Shown here in pieces: positions 61,335 through 64,000 of a stretch of 64,000 nt of DNA. The DNA is from Polaromonas sp. (GTDB lineage: Bacteria; Pseudomonadota; Gammaproteobacteria; Burkholderiales; Burkholderiaceae_C), in NCBI RefSeq assembly GCF_029945895.1, contig NZ_JAQSDL010000115.1, forward strand, positions 10,015 through 74,014, in the 5' to 3' direction. How positions within the stretch are numbered: the stretch's first letter is position 1; each line of letters opens with the position of its first letter. Both the position numbers and the translations under genes were made by a program. The notes beneath the pieces were generated by a model. That model saw only the letters and a program-made list of their open reading frames with translations. It was not told where the DNA came from and made no database searches.

Positions 61335-62462
61335 TTAAAGTGCTCTTTGAATGATGATTTTCTGCACGTCGGACGTGCCTTCGTAGATCTGGCAGACGCG
61401 CACGTCGCGGTAGATGCGTTCCACCGGGAAGTCGCTGACATAACCGTAGCCGCCCAGGGTCTGGATGGCGGCGCTGCAGACTTTTTCGGCCATTTCGCTG
61501 GCGAAGAGTTTGGCCATGGCCGCTTCCTTCAGACACGGCAGGCCGGCGTCGCGCAAACTCGCCGCGTGCCAGATCAGCTGGCGTGCGGCCTCGAGCTGGG
61601 TGGCGCAGTCGGCCAGGCGGAAACCGACCGCCTGGTGGTTGAAGATGGCGGTGCCGAAACTCTGGCGCTCCTTGGCGTACTGCACGGCAAATTCAAATGC
61701 GCTGCGCGCCATGCCGACGCTTTGCGCGGCAATGCCGATGCGCCCGCCTTCGAGCGCACCCAGCGCGATCTTGTAGCCCTCGCCCTCGGCACCGATCAGG
61801 TTCTCGGCCGGGATGCGGCAGTTGTCGAAATTGATCTGCGCCGTGTCGCTGGAGTTCTGGCCCAGCTTGTCTTCAAGACGCGCCACCACATAACCCGGCG
61901 CATCCGTCGGCACCATGAAGGCGCTCATGCCTTTTTTGCCGGCGCCCTTGTCGGTGACAGCAATCACCACGGCGGCGTGGCCGTTCTTGCCGCTGGTGAT
62001 GAACTGCTTGACGCCGTTGATCACGTACTCGTCACCCTCTTTCACCGCGGTGGTGCGCAATGAGGACGCATCGCTGCCCACATGTGGCTCGGTCAGGCAG
62101 AACGCACCCAGCATCTGGCCCTGCGCCAGCGGCGTGAGCCACTGCTTTTTCTGCGCGGCATTGCCGTAGCGCAGCAGGATGGCGTTGACCGGGCAGTTGG
62201 TCACGGAAATCGCGGTGCTGGTGCCGCCGTCGCCGGCGGCGATCTCCTCGATCACCAGCGCGAGCGTCAGGTAGTCGAGGTGGGCACCGCCCAGCTCTTC
62301 GGGCACGCAGATGCCGTAAGCGCCCAGCGCTGCCAGGCCCTGGTGCGCCTCTTTCGGGAAGTGGTGCGCCTTGTCCCAGGCGGCGGCATGGGGCCAGAGC
62401 TCGGTCTGGGCAAAGTCGCGCACCGCGTCGCGGATCATCTGCTGGTCTTGGGTCAAAAGCAT
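61335..62462 (-). CDS. Short/branched-chain acyl-CoA dehydrogenase
   Basis: 375 aa. FAD motifs CLTEPHVGSDASSLRTTA and VINGVKQFITSG, then FDNCRIPAENLIG. The catalytic Glu is in QIYEGTSDVQKIIIQRAL at the C-terminus, the MCAD/SCAD position. It is followed, in transcription order after SDR, in a probable operon with the thiolase, consistent with fatty or branched acyl-CoA oxidation. Confidence 0.92.
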   Translation of the reverse strand: MLLTQDQQMIRDAVRDFAQTELWPHAAAWDKAHHFPKEAHQGLAALGAYGICVPEELGGAHLDYLTLALVIEEIAAGDGGTSTAISVTNCPVNAILLRYGNAAQKKQWLTPLAQGQMLGAFCLTEPHVGSDASSLRTTAVKEGDEYVINGVKQFITSGKNGHAAVVIAVTDKGAGKKGMSAFMVPTDAPGYVVARLEDKLGQNSSDTAQINFDNCRIPAENLIGAEGEGYKIALGALEGGRIGIAAQSVGMARSAFEFAVQYAKERQSFGTAIFNHQAVGFRLADCATQLEAARQLIWHAASLRDAGLPCLKEAAMAKLFASEMAEKVCSAAIQTLGGYGYVSDFPVERIYRDVRVCQIYEGTSDVQKIIIQRAL

Positions 62463-62467
62463 GTTGG

Positions 62468-63154
62468 CTACCAGGTGGCAAAACGCGAACCGTCATGGTC
62501 GAGGAACGCGCCTTTGTGTTGCGGGCCCAGGCCCGAGATCGTCTGCCGCATGCTGGCCACGCTTTGCGCCACCGTCAGCGGGGCACCCGCGCCGCCCATG
62601 TCGGTCTGCACCCAGCCAGGCGACATGGCGACCAGAATGGCGCCGGGGTAGTCGTGCTGGGCCGAGGCGACGGCCATGTTCAGTGCCGCCTTGCTGGCGC
62701 GGTAAACCCAGCCGCGGCTGTTTTCAACGCCGTCAATTTTCGCCATCGTGCTGCTGATGAAAACAAAGCAGCCTTTGCCGCCACCGCCCGACCTGGCCGC
62801 TTCGACCATGGGCGTCACCTGCGGAATGGCCTGCATGGCCCCCAGCACATTGGTGCGCATGGCCTGGTCGAAGGCCTCGCGCGTGGGCGGCGTCAGCGCA
62901 TCACCGTGGGGGAACACACCGGCGACGTAGAGCGCAAGGTCGATCTCCTCGCCGTCCAGCAACCAGGCCAGGCCGCTGATGCTGGCCGGCTCGGCCACAT
63001 CGACGCGCAGGGCTTTGGCGCCCAGCGCTTTGAGGCGTTGCAGGCCCGCGTCGTCGCGTGCCGTGGCAATGACCTTGGCGCCGTCGGCCAGGTACTGGCG
63101 CACAAACTCCAGCCCGATACCGCGCGAGGCGCCGATGACGAGTACCGTGCTCAT
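62468..63154 (-). CDS. SDR-family oxidoreductase (short-chain dehydrogenase)
   Basis: 228 aa. N-terminal NAD(P) motif VIGASRGIGLEFV, LYVAGVF, the catalytic Ser in VFISSTMAKI and YRASK. No substrate is suggested by the sequence. It is 6 bases upstream of the acyl-CoA dehydrogenase in transcription order and follows the thiolase. Confidence 0.9.
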   Translation of the reverse strand: MSTVLVIGASRGIGLEFVRQYLADGAKVIATARDDAGLQRLKALGAKALRVDVAEPASISGLAWLLDGEEIDLALYVAGVFPHGDALTPPTREAFDQAMRTNVLGAMQAIPQVTPMVEAARSGGGGKGCFVFISSTMAKIDGVENSRGWVYRASKAALNMAVASAQHDYPGAILVAMSPGWVQTDMGGAGAPLTVAQSVASMRQTISGLGPQHKGAFLDHDGSRFATW

Positions 63155-63170
63155 GTCAGGCTTTCATGCA

Positions 63171-63226
63171 TCAAATTAGCCTCCAGCCCTTATACAGATT
63201 GCGCCACCAGCTATTTAATTTATAGC
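63171..63226 (-). repeat. Dispersed repeat family A overlapping the thiolase stop
   Basis: AATTAGCCTCCAGCCCTTATACAGATTGCGCCACCAGCTATTTAATTTATAGC is a reverse copy; its 3' end supplies the thiolase stop codon. Confidence 0.7.
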
Positions 63227-64000
63227 AATTCAATGGCGATTGCCGTGCCTTCGCCGCCACCGATACACAGCGTGGCAACACCTTTTTTCAGGCCGCGGGC
63301 CTTGAGCGCGTACATCAGCGTGACGATGATGCGGGCGCCGCTGCAACCAATCGGGTGGCCGAGCGCGCAGGCGCCGCCGTTGACGTTGACGATGTCGTGG
63401 CTGATGCCGAGCTCTTTCATGGCGGCCATGGGCACGACGGCGAAGGCCTCGTTGATTTCCCACAGGTCCACGTCTTTCACGCTCCAGCCGATTTTCTTGA
63501 GCAGCTTGTTCACGGCGCCGACCGGCGCGGTGGTGAACCACTCGGGCGCCTGGGCAAAGGTGGCGTGGCCGACGATGCGGGCCAGCGGCTTGGCGCCCAG
63601 CTCCTTGGCGGTGGATTCGCGCGTGAGCACCAGGGCGGCCGCGCCGTCGTTGATCGACGAGCTGGACGCGGCAGTGATGGTGCCGTCTTTCTTGAAGGCA
63701 GGACGCAGCGTGGCGATCTTGTCGAGCTTGACCTTGCCCGGACCTTCGTCGATGGAAATCACGGTATCGCCGCTGCGGCCCTTCACGGTGATGGGGGTGA
63801 TTTCGTCCTTGAAGGCGCCGGACTCGGTGGCGGCCTTGGCGCGGTTCACGCTGGCGGTGGCAAACGCGTCCTGCGCTTCACGCGTGAACTGGTACTTCTC
63901 GGCGCACTGCTCGCCGAAGGTGCCCATGGCGCGGCCCGGTTCGTAGGCGTCTTCCAGGCCGTCGAGCATCATGTGGTCATAAATGCGGTCATGGCCGATG
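63220..64000 (-). CDS. Acetyl-CoA acetyltransferase (thiolase), C-terminal part, cut by the window end
   Basis: The gene continues beyond base 64000: sequence before the first in-window ATG reads GHDRIYDHM, part of the fold. The C-terminal 260 residues have MGTFGEQCAEKYQFTREAQDAFA, the catalytic His in EINEAFAV, NVNGGACALGHPIGCSGARI and the Cys loop CIGGGEGTAIAIE. Thiolases of this type condense or cleave acetoacetyl-CoA. It heads the gene group with SDR and acyl-CoA dehydrogenase. Its stop TAA lies inside a dispersed repeat. Confidence 0.93.
   Translation of the reverse strand, partial: IGHDRIYDHMMLDGLEDAYEPGRAMGTFGEQCAEKYQFTREAQDAFATASVNRAKAATESGAFKDEITPITVKGRSGDTVISIDEGPGKVKLDKIATLRPAFKKDGTITAASSSSINDGAAALVLTRESTAKELGAKPLARIVGHATFAQAPEWFTTAPVGAVNKLLKKIGWSVKDVDLWEINEAFAVVPMAAMKELGISHDIVNVNGGACALGHPIGCSGARIIVTLMYALKARGLKKGVATLCIGGGEGTAIAIELL

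Overview
The window is a GC-rich, gene-dense chromosomal segment of a betaproteobacterium, most likely a Comamonadaceae member (Polaromonas/Rhodoferax/Variovorax type). This is inferred from protein flavour, gene combinations and two families of short dispersed repeats that I associate with that group. No rRNA, tRNA, CRISPR array, phage module or insertion sequence was recognised.

Layout. 1-1.4 kb: end of a phenylacetyl-CoA epoxidase cluster (paaD tail, paaE). 1.6-5.1 kb: small conserved gene, then a GbsR/MarR regulator with cydA-cydB encoding a short-Q-loop (cyanide-insensitive type) bd quinol oxidase. 5.4-7.5 kb: BON protein, AHSA1/SRPBCC protein, RlpA-like lipoprotein. 7.5-11.1 kb: methyl-cycle cluster behind an SAH riboswitch (ahcY, tlyA-like methyltransferase, metF). 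11.3-12.2 kb: HAD phosphatase. 12.3-17.3 kb: signalling block with an SLC5-type histidine kinase, a small membrane protein, a receiver-only response regulator and an XRE/ScfR-type regulator. It is divergent from a complete branched-chain-amino-acid-type ABC importer (17.5-22.7 kb). 22.8-31.7 kb: a decayed phosphatase fragment, a DUF4399 protein, a double-length UvrA (1958 aa), an orphan binding protein and two small genes. 31.8-44.6 kb: a metabolite:H+ symporter, a DsbA-like isomerase, a YbaK-DUF1289 fusion and a leucine/isovalerate (Liu-type) or acyclic-terpene-type catabolic cluster, with a divergent AraC regulator. 46.4-52.3 kb: RRM protein, Baeyer-Villiger-type monooxygenase, MDR oxidoreductase, acyl-CoA synthetase, SGNH hydrolase. 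52.3-55.5 kb: an AT-richer island with four overlapping or abutting genes that looks like an ABC-three-component (ABC-3C) conflict system with a separate small membrane protein. 55.6-64 kb: housekeeping and metabolic genes (YciI, cupin, LysR, GAF-PAS kinase, HAD, YchJ, rhodanese, acyl-CoA dehydrogenase, SDR, thiolase).

How genes work together. The riboswitch-led cluster clears S-adenosylhomocysteine and supplies methyl-tetrahydrofolate. The catabolic cluster would take a branched acyl-CoA through dehydrogenation, biotin-dependent carboxylation, hydration and HMG-CoA cleavage. The acyl-CoA dehydrogenase/SDR/thiolase genes at the right end suggest further acyl-CoA degradation. The SLC5-kinase/regulator block next to the ABC importer suggests solute sensing coupled to uptake.

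Most interesting items: (1) the candidate ABC-3C system, in which the 63-aa membrane protein and the next protein share an N-K-A-G-R-D-I-x-G-G motif; (2) a partial duplication of the start of the biotin carboxylase gene, with a perfect 19-bp inverted repeat bracketing the working start codon; (3) a dispersed repeat embedded in frame in several enzymes, including at the junction of a gene fusion; (4) the tandem UvrA; (5) a HisKA-like segment inside the XRE regulator.
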